From the NCBI GenBank assembly GCA_022702545.1, contig JAHRBC010000002.1, positions 4,774,001 to 4,838,000 on the forward strand: a stretch of DNA of 64,000 nt, written 5' to 3'. The DNA is from Phycomyces nitens (taxonomy: Eukaryota > Mucoromycota > Mucoromycetes > Mucorales > Phycomycetaceae). The notes below the pieces were generated by a model. It saw nothing but the letters and a program-made list of their open reading frames with translations. It ran no database searches and was not told where the DNA came from. A program made the translations under genes and the position numbers. Below, piece by piece: positions 10,059 to 21,334 of the stretch (the first letter of the stretch is position 1; every line of letters starts with the position of its first letter).

Positions 10059-11388
10059 ATGGGCGAATCCCAGCGTCGCGAATATTCGTCTTCTAGACGA
10101 TCACGTTCTCCAGCACCTCATCGATCCCGGCGCTCACCATCTCCTCGAAGACGCACTTTGAATCATCGTTCTCCATCCCAAAGACGATCGCAAAGATCTC
10201 TCGATCGATCGCTTTCCCCACGCCGTTCCCATCGCTCAGCTCGCTCGCCTGACGATAGACATTCCAGACGATCGGACGATCGATCGCCAGATGGCAAAGA
10301 TCGTCATCGCTCCTCTCGCTCGGACAGGTTAGAAACCAAATATGTCAAAACGAGTGAACAAATGTAGATATTGAATGTCAAAACATTTTGAATCGGTCAC
10401 TAGAAAACATCGGCGGTCGCCTTCATACGACACCGAGAGCTCATCGTCAGAGGAAGAGGACCGAAGGCGGAGCCACAAGAAGCACAAGAAGGAAAAGAAG
10501 CACAAAAAGTCAAAAGTAAGACCTCCAATAACCGTTGGCGGCCCTCTCATCATCATCCTTTACAGAAATCCAAAAAGTCCAAAAAGTCAAAGCTTGGAAG
10601 TGTAGGAGACCAATGGGGGAAATTTGGAGTTATATATGAAGCAGAGTAAGTAGACTGAAAGTCAACCATACACATACTTATTGGGTCTGCGTGTTAGTAT
10701 CTTTACAAAAGAATCGGCAAGTATCAAAGGGCCATCATATATAATGGGAAAAAAATCTCAACTGTAGTATACTTTCTTGCTTACACCTGATGCGACCTTT
10801 AGGAATTCCAAGCCTGGCTTATTGAAGTAAAACATGTCGATGTAGAGTCTGTGAATAATATCAAAAGAAAAGAACTCTTTATTGACTTTATGGAAGGTAA
10901 AGTTTGGTTTCTTAATGGTCGACTAGAGTCTAACTACTTTGGCCTATAGACTACAACACAGCTACCATGTCTCATGAAAAGTATGTCAGGACATATTCTG
11001 GACAATTATTAACCTGATGTCGTCTATCATTCCAGGTTTTATGACTTGCAAAAGTGGGAAGCCCGTCAGCGTGCCTTGAGAATGGGAGAAGCACCGCCTA
11101 CTACAGAAGGTGTATATGACTTTAAGGATGATGAAGAGCAGCTTCGGTAAGATTAGAGATTGTATTGCAGCATCCAAAGATATTCCAACTCCTTTTCTCT
11201 ATAGACAACAACAGAGACAGGCTGCACGTCTGGTGGCCTCCAAACAGCCAACTCTAACCATGTCACAGCATCAACTTGAAGAACTCTCCAAGGTCAACCG
11301 AGAGCGCATTCAAGCCGAGAGAATGCGTCGTCTTGGCTTGACACCAAAGGAGAGCATGGGTGTGCGCTATGAATATGAGCAACAATAA
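10059..11388 (+). CDS. RS-rich nuclear protein (SCI1-like, putative splicing-associated)
   Basis: Eight exons (10059-10327, 10404-10515, 10566-10645, 10698-10716, 10803-10896, 10950-10980, 11036-11146, 11205-11388) close in phase to 299 aa. The first ~115 residues are an RS/RSP domain with many SRS and RRSPSP units, then KHKKEKKHKKSK basic runs. The conserved core reads WGKFGVIYEAD...EFQAWLIEVK...ELFIDFMEDYNTATMSHEKFYDLQ...RALRMGE. The tail has a coiled, Gln/Arg-rich segment (LSKVNRERIQAERMRRLGL). This core resembles the plant SCI1-like/uncharacterised eukaryotic family thought to sit with spliceosomal SR proteins. The function is inferred only from the RS domain. Exon 4 is a 19-nt micro-exon followed by an intron with a GC donor (TCG|GCAAGT), needed to keep the frame across EADIFTKES|EFQAW. 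Confidence 0.8.
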
Positions 11389-11580
11389 ATTCCCTCCCCC
11401 GTATCTATATCTATTACATTATACTATATTTGATCCTTTCTTTTAGGATTCAATTTTTTTTTTCACACAAATGCTGTCTGTCAAATCCTCATTTATGCGA
11501 ATGTGACCGTCCTAAGCCACTGTCTCTAATGATCTTGACCTTGGGATTTTTTATTTTTTTCCATTGATCGTCAATTACAA

Positions 11581-13767
11581 ATGTCTGCAGAAGAAACACC
11601 CGTTAGATCCAAAAAGGAATCCAGCGACAGTCAGATCGCCACTGCCACCCTTTTTGTCCGTGGACTTCCACCCAGCGCCACTAGCAAAGACCTCGAAGAG
11701 TTCTTTGGTGATATCGGACCAACTCGTAAATGCTTTGTGATCGCCGACAAGTCAGACGGAGACGTCAAGGAAGGTGAACCCGGATTTAAGAACAGAGGCT
11801 TTGGTTATGTCCATTACGCCCTTGCAGATGATGCCAAGTTGGCCCTGGAAAAGCTCAAGTCAGCCAAATTTAAGGGCCAAAAGAAACTTCGCATGGAACT
11901 TGCCAAACGTAAATCAGATGGACGATCGAATGAGGATGGCGAGGGTAAAAAGAGAAAGAGATCCGAAAACGCCAAGCCTTTTGTCAAAAAGGTCAAGACA
12001 GAGGAATCCGCAGCTGCCATTGAGACCGACACACCCATTGACGTACCTGCTACAAAGGTCACCAAGCCCGTCGCCCAGAGCACTCCCGCAAAGGAGGGTG
12101 TAACCAAGGCATCTCGTCTTATTGTTCGTAATCTGCCCTGGAAGTATAAGGAGGCTGATCTCCAAAAAGTCTTTTCCGAGTATGGTGATGTAAAGGAAGT
12201 TACGCTTCCTCGCAAGTTTGAGAATGGACCTCTTCGTGGTTTTGCCTTTATTCAATACGCAAACATTGCAGAAGCTGAAGCTGTAAGTATTCTGTATTCT
12301 GTAGACCACAAGTGTGTTTGAGCCTATACACAAGTCTCTACATTCCGAGTTTTATATTTATATTTATGTTGAAAATAGGCCATGAATGCATTGAATGCCA
12401 CTGAACATGCCGGTAGAACTATCGCTGTTGATTGGTCCTTGTCAAAGGATCGTTTCAAGAAGATTGAGGATAGGGAAGCTGCAAAGGCTGCAAAGGCTGC
12501 CGGCGACAAGCCTGCACCTGCTGCACCTGTGGTGGAAGAAGTAAAAGATGAAGACACTGAAATGAAGGAAGCCAGCGAGGATTCAGAATCAGACTCAGAA
12601 TCTGGATCTGACTCTGATTCTGATTCTGATTCTGACTCTGACTCTGATGAGGAAGAGAAAGACGAGGAGGAAGAGAAAGAGGAGGAAGTCAAGGTTGTAA
12701 AGAAGGAACGTACACTTCCCCAGACAACCGAGGGAACCACTCTTTTCATCCGTAACTTGTTGTTTGAAACCACAGAGGCAGATCTTAAGGAGCTGTAAGT
12801 AAACCTATTGTGCCTTTAGCTAAAAACTCACAAGATACGCTTTAGCTTTACACAGTGGGGCAGAGTTCGCTATGCACGCATCACCAGAGATCCCGAAACT
12901 GGTCTCTCTAGAGGTTCTGGATTTGTCTGCATGTTCAACAAGGAAGACGCCGACGAGTGCTTGAGAGAGGCTGAGGAGATGAAGAAGATGTCACAAAAGG
13001 AAGAAACCGATGATCAGTCGGCTCTCAACTCATTGATGTCCAAGAGAGAAAAGAAGAAGAAGGGTACTTTGCACAAGAGTATCTTGGCCCCTGACGGTGG
13101 ATCTAGCTTGGGAATGAAATTCACTCTCCACGGTCGCGTTTTGGATGTCACTCGGGCAGTAGATAGAACACAGGCTACAAAGATCAAGGAAGATAAGCAA
13201 AACTTGAAGAAGAAGGAAGACAAGCGCAGTTTGTACCTCATGCGTGAAGGTGTTATTTTCCCCAACACACCTGCAGCTGCCACCATCACACCTGCAGAAC
13301 TTCAGAAGCGTCAAATGGCGTTCTCTAACCGCAGAAAACAGATCAGTAGCAACCCATCTCTCTATATGTCCAGAACCCGTCTTTCTGTTCGTAACCTTCC
13401 TTTGAACGTCGATGATCAAGAGCTCAAGAAGCTGGGCTTCCAAAGCATTCAGAAGTTCAAGGAGGAGGTTAAGGCCAAGTCTCGTTCTGATTTGACAAAG
13501 GAGGAGAAGGAAGATGGCTGGCAATACAAGCCTCGTGTCAAGCAGGCCAAGATTATTCGAAGCAAAGACAGAATTGACGCTGCTTCTAAACTGGAGCGTA
13601 GTAAGGGTTATGGTTTCTTGGAATACACCACACATTCCCATGCTCTTGCTGCACTGAGATACCTCAATAACAACCCCGAGGTGTTTGATGGAAAGAGACT
13701 GACTGTCGAATTCTCATTAGAAAATGCTCTTAGAACAAAGGCAAACCCAAGAGAAGACCGCTCTTGA
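11581..13767 (+). CDS. NOP4: Nop4/RBM28-type four-RRM nucleolar protein
   Basis: This factor is needed for 60S ribosome-subunit assembly and 27S pre-rRNA processing in the nucleolus. Three exons (11581-12282, 12379-12794, 12846-13767) give 679 aa, matching the yeast Nop4 length (about 685). There are four RRMs. RRM1 spans about 20-110 (TLFVRGLP ... RGFGYVHY). RRM2 spans about 178-260 (RLIVRNLPWKYKE ... RGFAFIQY). RRM3 spans about 350-480 (TLFIRNLLFETTE ... SRGSGFVCM), with the large insertion typical of the family. RRM4 spans about 540-670 (RLSVRNLPLNV ... KGYGFLEY). Between RRM2 and RRM3 lies an acidic linker with a Ser-Asp dipeptide run (near 12595-12650). Introns are short (96 and 51 nt) with canonical ends. 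Downstream to 14660 no gene is seen. Confidence 0.93.
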
Positions 13768-14661
13768 ATATAGGATATCATTCCTTTCTTAAAAAAACAA
13801 AATCAAAAACAAAACAAAAAACTTGTAAAGAAGTATATATAATATATTTTGTGTAAAATATGAAAACAAAATGTGGGCTATTTATCTATGGGATTTAGCA
13901 AAATGTTATAAAGAATGGGATCTTTAACAGTAGAGATAATTAATATCGGTAAAAAAACCCCAAATTCTTTTGATGCTCGAGGTTAAATATGGGATACCTG
14001 GATTCCCAAATAAACGAATTGTTTGATATCTGCCAAGATTTCTGTATGCAGTTTAATCATTTAGCAAAGCAGCATTAACGATTAAGTGACAAACCATATG
14101 GTATAACTTGTTTATTAAGATTTGACAAACAAGATCCCAGCCAGAGTTTGAGCCCTTGTTTGTTTCCTAAAGGTCATCACCAATCAAATGAAAATCGGTG
14201 CCCATGGAGAGGTATTAAAGTTGTATAGCAAGAAACCACTATTGTTTTATGTACATGATACAAGAAGCTTGTAATGGTTTGTAACCGTGTTATTACATGT
14301 ATTCTGTCAAAGAATGGCTTGATTAGGTTCTAGTAATCTCAACAGGTCAGAAGGCTCTGCACGAGTGCTGTAGTGCCTACCGAAAATATCGAGAGTTTAG
14401 TCGAGTCTAAAAGATGAAATGTTTTTTTTAAAAATAAAGATCGCATAGAGATATTAGAAACATATTTAGTTATTATTATTATTATACAACATTTCGAACA
14501 TCTTTCTCAACTACAAAGGTGTTGTTTTGCCCATTTAATACAATTTTTGTTTAATTGAATATTCTTACAATACTAGTATATCATGTATACTATTCCATTT
14601 ATAATGCGTAGTCTCCTTCCCTGGCAATGCTTTTGTGCAAAGGATCCTAAGATGCCCAATA
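13768..14661. other. intergenic, no gene seen
   Basis: AT-rich DNA of about 890 bp between convergently oriented genes. It contains a poly-A/C-A rich terminator-like run after NOP4 (13790-13830) and a short ATT microsatellite near 14472. No ORF, transposase motif or RNA signature could be supported. Confidence 0.5.
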
Positions 14662-15648
14662 TTACATATTAATAATCACATCTTGAGAAGTCGGGGTTGT
14701 CGAGGGAGTTTCCTGAGAAGTTCTCTGAGAAGTGTGAGTAGTGTCCGGAGAAGCAATATTCTGAGGAGTGTCCGGAGAAGTATTATTCTGAGGAGTATCT
14801 GGAGAAGTATCATTCTGAGGAGTGTCCGGAGAAGTATCATTCTGAGGAGTTTCCGGAGAAGTAGCATTCTGAGGAGTATCTGGAGAAGTATCATTCTGAG
14901 GACTGTTCTGAGAAACGGTATTGTATGATGGCAAGACATCCTGACAGGCGGCGTTATAGGATGGCAATACTTCCCGACCATGATACGAGTGGTCGACCTC
15001 AGGGTCCAGCTGGATAATCTCAATCACATACACAATTCTCCAATGGGTTATGTCATGCTCTAGATGAAGACTTTCAGAGGTATCATCGTTTCTCAGTCTT
15101 CGATATCCCCACCGGATATAATGAGACGAGTCATTTGAACTGACTTCTTTAAGGTGGGTGTGTAAATGATCATAAAACTGCAAGACAAATACACATTAGG
15201 ATCCTATAATATATTTGTGTCACTTGAACTCAACAATAATACTCATTGTACCTTGCTCAGCCGAAGATAATATAGACTTCGTCTCCGTGTGGTCCAATAT
15301 GCAATGAGAGCAGGAGCAATAAGGATAAGAAGAGGATACCAGAGGGATATATCGAGGACTCTGGTTACAATTGAAAATACGGCTGCGAGTACGATGAGAA
15401 AGAGTGCGATGAGGAACATGTATGAATCCGGGTAGACATGAGGGTAGTTTTTTTTTATGAATAGGTTCAGATCTGTGATGCGTTGATTAAACAGATTCTC
15501 GGGAATCTTTACTTTTGATCAGTAGATATAGGCTTGGATAAACGATATTTACATGATCTGCTAAACCACGGTAGGAGGCATAGGAGTCAACTGCTAAGTA
15601 TGTTGGTTTCCAACGACGGGTGATGATTCCAAATGTAGCGAGGACCAT
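14662..15648 (-). CDS. uncharacterised two-span membrane protein with TSPDTPQN tandem-repeat tail
   Basis: Exons 15648-15553, 15506-15252 and 15177-14662 join in phase to about 288 aa. After a conserved-looking start (MVLATFGIITRRWKPTYLAVDSY), a first segment with basic and charged residues leads to two adjacent hydrophobic spans (MFLIALFLIVLAAVFSIV and YPLLILIAPALIAYW) followed by TTRRRSLYYL. A cytosolic-looking domain follows with a W..VYVIEIIQLDPEVD stretch. The tail is a Pro/Thr/Ser/Asn repeat of nine residues per unit (TSPDTPQND). The true start is uncertain. An upstream lysine-rich stretch (15780-15720) ends at a GTAAAT and could be an earlier exon, but its phase does not join with the acceptor at 15651. 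I do not recognise the family. Confidence 0.6.
14740..14910 (-). repeat. 27-bp coding tandem repeat (TSPDTPQND)
   Basis: Six to seven units of 27 bp (plus-strand core ATTCTGAGGAGTGTCCGGAG) encode the nine-residue repeat TSPDTPQND with small changes such as ATSPETPQ and NTSPDTPQN. The unit keeps frame, so copy number can change without breaking the protein. Confidence 0.85.
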
Positions 15649-15799
15649 TGCTATAATGATCAATGAATTTATAGTTATTACTTTAAAAAAAATAAAGGGG
15701 TATGATTTAAAATCTTTGGACTTTTGATTTACATTTTTCTTTTTCTTTTTTGGCTTCTTTTGCTTTTTATCCTCTCTAGACAAATGCAGGTGTATCTGA

Positions 15800-17100
15800 A
15801 TGTCAAGATAGCCTGCTTAGTATATTTTGACTTATTTTTATTTTTATTTTTATCAAAGAGAATAAACGCCTCAAATATCATGTGAGTCAAAAGAATAATA
15901 GAATATTAAGGCAACTTAAAGGAACGGAGCTTCCAGGTGATCTCCAAAGAGAAATATTTTGGACCAACCAAGCATTATGATTGTTTTTGATCAGTGTACG
16001 CCAAAGGCTGGATATAAAAGACATGTTTCAAATCCCGAGAATATTTTCAAACTTGGACAATCTTATACTTGTAAATCAAGAATACACCATTTTATCAAGC
16101 TTATTCTTGTAAAATATATAGCCAAGAAAAATGAAGAAAACAGAAAGTGGTTTGTATTTTGAATATTCTTGATAATATACAGGTTTTGATATCTTGTCGT
16201 TTGTCAGAAATACTTCTTGCAAGGCTCAGATTACGACAAAAGTTTATATTTATTGAAATAATAATAATGTTCAGCAGCGCCACCACCCAAATTCAGCCTA
16301 TGATCTATTGCGCAAATATTTTTGGTTTCCAATGGTTATTTTCGTACCTTGATTTCCTTTTAAATATTAGAGTGGTCTAAACTCTTGGCTAGACAGTTTT
16401 CCATCAATCAAAAGCCATTATAATTCCATCAGCATATTAATAATAGGCAAAGTTTGAATCTTTAACTTTTTGTAAAAGCATCCAAGGAGAGCTAGACTCT
16501 TTTCAAATAGTCTCCAGCGCTACTAAGCCACCAACAAACTTCCTACCTAGTGAAAAAAGTCAATTTGAAACCCTGGGTTTACAACTTACAACTCTTGTAC
16601 CTCCATCGCTTTCATGAAACTACAAATGTGACTCATTGGATCGATTGAAGGCAGTCTTAATCTCCAAGTCTCCAGTCCAAACATTATTTTACACTTTGAA
16701 AAAAAGAATAAGTCATTCCACAAGAGTAAATACCAACTCTACATACAGATTTCCAGAATCTTGTTTTTACAACTCTTGATTGTTAGATCTCGGTTAATCT
16801 CACGAGACATCTCTCTTTTGTGCCTTTTCAGTCTTTGAGGTCTAGAAGACTGTAAAAAGAAAACCCCTTTTGAGCTAGCTCATGTTCACACCTATTTTTC
16901 TTGGGTAGGGTCAACTTGAGTATTTCTATTGTTCATGTCCTCATACACAATAATTTCAAAAGTTGTACCAATAGTACAATTCTTGCTAGTAGGTTGGTCT
17001 TAAAGACTTTTGTGGATTTATTCAGTTCCATGCATTTTTTTAAAAGGTATTAGAGGTGAAAGAATAGATTTCTATATCTGTATTAAGATGTGAACTACTC
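15800..17100. other. intergenic AT-rich stretch, no gene seen
   Basis: About 1.3 kb without a supported feature. Several ORFs of 60-80 codons occur on both strands but have biased AT composition and no recognisable motif. The flanking repeats suggest that this is older mobile-element DNA beyond recognition. Confidence 0.4.
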
Positions 17101-17351
17101 TGTGGTTATTTGAGGTTGTGAACTTGAGAATACTGCGAGAGTATCATTTATTAAAGAGATAATATTATAGCTACTTATATAGTTATTATTCTACTGTCTG
17201 ATGGTTTGTTATCACTGCTTTAGTGTAAAGTGTATATGCACATGGAGGGTAACTATTCCGGAGATGTTATTCTGCCGTGGTCATTAGCAAAGAGTACCCA
17301 GGTATCGGTTGTGAAGTCTGTATTTTACTCAGCAGTGGTGTGTATAGCACA
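17101..17351 (+). repeat. solo-LTR-like dispersed repeat, copy 2
   Basis: Begins TGTGGTTATTTGAGG and ends GTGTATAGCACA, giving TG...CA ends over 251 bp. Internal blocks shared with the copies at 6412 and 21058 are CATTTATTAAAGA, TTATCACTGCTTTAGTGTAAAG and ATCGGTTGTGAA. It lies about 1.5 kb left of the palindrome, in the same orientation as the copy on the right at 21058. Confidence 0.65.
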
Positions 17352-17429
17352 TTAGTTTTCTTATTTTTCATTTAAACATACTCACAAGATCTTGGACATA
17401 AAAGAATATAGACTTTATCAATAAAAAGA

Positions 17430-18125
17430 GTATATTTACCAGACAATAATATTATGTTGTGCTACCACAAGTTTAACCCACCCTAGTTATGCAATTGTCC
17501 ATGATTATGCAGTATATTGATGTATGCATCTTGATTAACTTTGACAGTGTCTATGATGTTTAACGGGGGGAAATAATTGACCCCAAAAGCAGCCCTAAAC
17601 CATAACTCCACCAACGTCTCATTTCACTGTCGATATTGTATTTTTTATCTTTTCAAAACGCACGTATGGCAGCACTGTTTCCACTCGAGCAAAACAATGA
17701 TCAATCTGACCACACCACACTATTACATTGGTCTTTAAACTAATTCACCTTTTTCTTGGCCCAGTAAAGTCTGACCTGCTTATGCTTCTTTGTGAGGCGA
17801 GGCTTATGTGCTGCGATACAAGATTTGAAGTCAAGTTGCTTGACATAGTTGATGATACTATTTTTGCACACATCAACACCCATCTTGGCCATGTCTAATT
17901 TGAGCTGTTTATAGTTGGTGAATGGGTCGTCTCGTATAACTCTGTCAAGGTGTCTGATTGTCCTCTCATTCACTTTTTTGGGTTGTCCAGGTGATTTTCT
18001 AGGCAATGGACACCCGCTTTCTCTAATACATTCAACAATTGATTGCACAGTCGACTTTGGTATCTCAACTGTACTTACAATCTGTCCAAGAGAGATACGG
18101 ACCTTATGAAGGTAGAAGACACCCC
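17430..18125 (-). pseudogene. Tc1/mariner transposase relic, third copy
   Basis: The minus strand from about 18110 gives ISLGQIVSTVEIPKSTV, then an open stretch (18048-17740) with the hinge PLPRKSPGQPKKVNERT, the second HTH (NYKQLKLDMAKMGVDVCKNSIINYV), and KPRLTKKHKQVRLYWAKK, which leads toward the catalytic domain. Beyond 17740 decayed pieces of the DDE half remain in changing frames, such as a WFRAAFG-like phrase standing where WGCFS is expected. The open part has no typical start, and the catalytic residues are lost. Terminal inverted repeats were not found. Confidence 0.65.
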
Positions 18126-18888
18126 ATTACTTCTGTTACTCTTTTGTTAGATAAAGGTCTCGAGTGCTGCTTTGTGATTCTAAAGATTGCATATTTTTAA
18201 GTGATTTATTGATAGAGAGAATGAAGTTTTTATTTCAAAATATTTCGGAAATTTCGTCCTTTTTATCAATCATACGAGATTCAAGTGGTAGTGACTGTAT
18301 GTAGCTTTTGTTATCCTATAATAAATTATTATACTATGGTGGTTTCACCACAGAGTCCAAGAGGCTTTCGTTGTAGCTCTTTATATTGCGCAAAGGATCA
18401 TAAGTGGATCATCTGGAATCAACTTATTAATGATGATATGTGCTTATGTTTCTTTGCGCTAGTCTCTTTTGAAGACAGATGAAAAAGATTATCAGATATT
18501 TTTTTAAAGATTACCGATTGTTTTTATCACTTTTATAAAGGATTGGATTTTTCGACTGGCAAAGAAGGGCTGGATTCCTTGAAACGCATCATTTTTGGGC
18601 CTTTTTTTTTTCAGCATTAGTGCTTTTTTTTAAGACATTAGTAGAGATTATACAGGAAGTGAAAATGAGAGCAAGGCATGTTAATCTTGCAGGACGTTTA
18701 TTATATAGCCCATTAACAATGCCATATGAATGAATTCTGTTGCTCAGAAAATTTTGCGTTTTATTGTCAAGGTGAGCATCCAGAAAAGCGGTTTCACTTT
18801 GGTATTAAAAAAAAAAACCTTTTAAAATTTGAATTATTCTCAATTTTGCTGCGTAGTCATAATAATGCACTAAACATAAACCACCCTC
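18126..18888. other. intergenic, no gene seen
   Basis: AT-rich with several poly-T runs (18605-18640). The ORFs here are short and carry no motif. It separates the Tc1 relic from the abrupt left edge of the palindrome. Confidence 0.4.
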
Positions 18889-20868
18889 TGTTGTACTTTA
18901 TTACGTCTTTAGTGCCAAGATTTATTTCTTTATACCACTACACCAGTACAAAGCAAAATAAAAACGGCAGCCGTGTGTCCACTCGGTTCACACACACTAT
19001 ACATTATCATTAATCTCAAGAAAGTTTGACATCAAACTAAATGCTTATTTCAATAAGCAAAGTAACTCTTGAAACTTACAGGACCTTTATAGTATACTAA
19101 AACTACCTTGTCAAAAAAAAAGAGAACTAAATACGAATTTATGAACTATCATTGATTTTCAACCACAATCTAATGAGATGAAATGGATTAAAATAAAAAT
19201 AAACAGTAGGTATTTTATTATAATATTTACAATTGCTGATCATGTCACTATAGTATACTATATAATAATATATCATACGAAGGGTCTCTCTTGGTTTCAA
19301 AGCAACAAGCTTCTACTCACAGGAATAACCACGAGAAGGTGGAGACCATATATTCCCGCCCCCCAGACCTCAGAATTGTAATTCTACCAAGTTCTTGCCA
19401 AAGTACAGCATCGCAGCAGCTTTGTCTTCGGGCTATGTCACTGCTCAGTCTTCCAGCACTGTCAAGGGTCGGTCTTCAGCTATGCTCAATGCTAGTCCTT
19501 TGGCGCCGTTCAATCCAAGCCTTCTTTCTTTGTTCAATCCAAGTCTTCTGCGTCATTCAGTCCAAACTCTTTTCGCCTTGCTTGATCTTTGCTTGCTTTC
19601 TTTGCCCAATTTCAATTTCTTTGTTCATTCGGTACTTGTCTTTTTACTCTGTTCATGTTCATTGTCAAATTTTAACGGATTTCTTACATTCAATTTTTTT
19701 AAATGGTTGATAATTTGGAAACCAAGCCTCACGAGCGCCCTAGAGGAAAGAACATCTACTCATATGCTTGCAACTCCCCTTAGGACTATCTGTCCTACAG
19801 GCATAAGGTATTTCTTTTTCTGTATCCTATATAGCATCGTATGCCTTTAGTATATTTTCATCTTTTGGAATAGCCCAATAAAACGGGCCCTTAAGAAGGA
19901 AATATACAAAGTCATATGTTGCTATATGGTAAGAATCAGGGAAGACGTACCTTATGCCTGTAGGACAGATAGTCCTAAGGTGAGTTACAATCATATGAGT
20001 AGATGTTCTTTCCTCTAGGGCGCTCGTGAGGCTTGGTTTCCAAATTATCAACCATTTAAAAAAATTGAATGTAAGAAATCCGTTAAAATTTGACAATGAA
20101 CATGAACAAAGTAAAAAGACAAGTACCGAATGAACAAAGAAATTGAAATTGGGCAAAGAAAGCAAGCAAAGATCAAGCAAGGCAAAAAGAGTTTGGACTG
20201 AATGACGCAGAAGACTTGGATTGAACAAAGAAAGAAGGCTTGGATTGAACGGCGCCAAAGGACTAGCATTGAGCATAGCTGAAGACCGACCCTTGACAGT
20301 GCTGGAAGACTGAGCAGTGACATAGCCCGAAGACAAAGCTGCTGCGATGCTGTACTTTGGCGAGAATTTGGTAGAAATACAATTTTGAGGTCTGGGGGCG
20401 GGAATATATGGTCTCCACCTTCTCGTGGTTATTCCTGTGAGTAGAAGCTTGTTGCTTTGAAACCAAGAGGGACCCTCCGTAAGATATATTGTTATATAGT
20501 ATACTATGGCAACTTGACCAGCAATTGTAAAGATTATAATAAAATACCTACTGTTTATTCTGATTTTAGTCCATTTCATCTTATTAGATTGTGGTTGAAA
20601 ATCAATGATAGTTCATAAATTCGTATTTAGTTTTTTTTTGTTTTGACAAGGTAGTTTTAGTATACTACAAATGTCCTGTAAGTTTCAAGAGTTACTTTGC
20701 TTATTGAAATAAGCATTTAGTTTGATGTCAAACTTTCTTGAGATTAATGATAATGTATAGTGTGTGTGAACCGAGTGGACACACGGCTGCCGTTTTTATT
20801 TTGCTTTGTACTGGTGTAGTGGTATAAAGAAATAAATCTTGGCACTAAAGACGTAATAAAGTACAACA
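18889..20868. repeat. long palindrome (inverted repeat, ~0.92-kb near-identical arms)
   Basis: The DNA from 18889 reads the same as the reverse complement ending at 20868: TGTTGTACTTTATTACG at the left is GTAAAGTACAACA-type sequence at the right. Matching positions sum to 39757-39758 from the outer edge to the inner anchor TCTGTCCTACAGGCATAAGG (19789-19808 against 19950-19969), so the arms have almost no net length difference. By eye the arms differ by only a few percent. The central ~130 bp (19812-19945) is still an inverted copy but much more divergent. Each arm carries the same AGTATACT-bearing motifs and the same Ser/Leu-rich ORFs (139-151 codons on plus, 250 on minus). The ORFs have low-complexity composition and no domain, so I do not call them genes. 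A foldback-type transposon, two tail-to-tail copies of one element, or a hairpin-RNA locus could all look like this. Confidence 0.9.
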
Positions 20869-21057
20869 AGTATTTATTCATACGATTAACTCTTTTATTT
20901 CTCAATAACTTTGCTGTTGTTTTGTTAATACATTATGTGATTTGAATGAGTAAAAGTGCTGTAAAAAAAAGAGAATATGTTGTAGACTATATTTTGTAAA
21001 GTTTAAATCAATTATTATCAGTAGTGGTAGGAGTGTATGTGTAGATCCTTTACTTTC

Positions 21058-21334
21058 TGTGGTAAATAGGGGTTGGGAACTTGTGGATATTGTGAGATTG
21101 CCATTTATTAAAGAAAGAATATTATGGTGGTTTATATATAGTATTTATTCTAGTCTCCTTTTACTTTTAGTTTATATTGTGTAATTGTCGGTTATCACTG
21201 CTGTAATGTTAATTGTACATGAGCTTGGTGTGTAATTTCTCCTGGGATGTTGATTTGCCAAGGTCATTAGAAAAGAGTAACCAGATATTGGTTGTGAATT
21301 TTGTATTTCACTTGGCTCTGGTGTGTATACCACA
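21058..21334 (+). repeat. solo-LTR-like dispersed repeat, copy 3 (best preserved)
   Basis: Begins TGTGGTAAATAGG and ends GTGTATACCACA, 277 bp, with perfect TGTGGTA/TACCACA terminal inversion. A TATA-like TTTATATATA stands at about one third, where an LTR promoter would sit. It aligns end to end with the minus-strand copy at 6412-6686. No 5-bp target duplication is seen on inspection. No internal LTR-retrotransposon sequence flanks it. Confidence 0.7.

Noticed and set aside
19827..20579. 250-codon ORF in the palindrome as a protein gene
   Set aside because: Low-complexity Ser/Leu/Phe composition, no domain, and the same sequence reads open in other frames on the mirror arm. Treated as part of the repeat.
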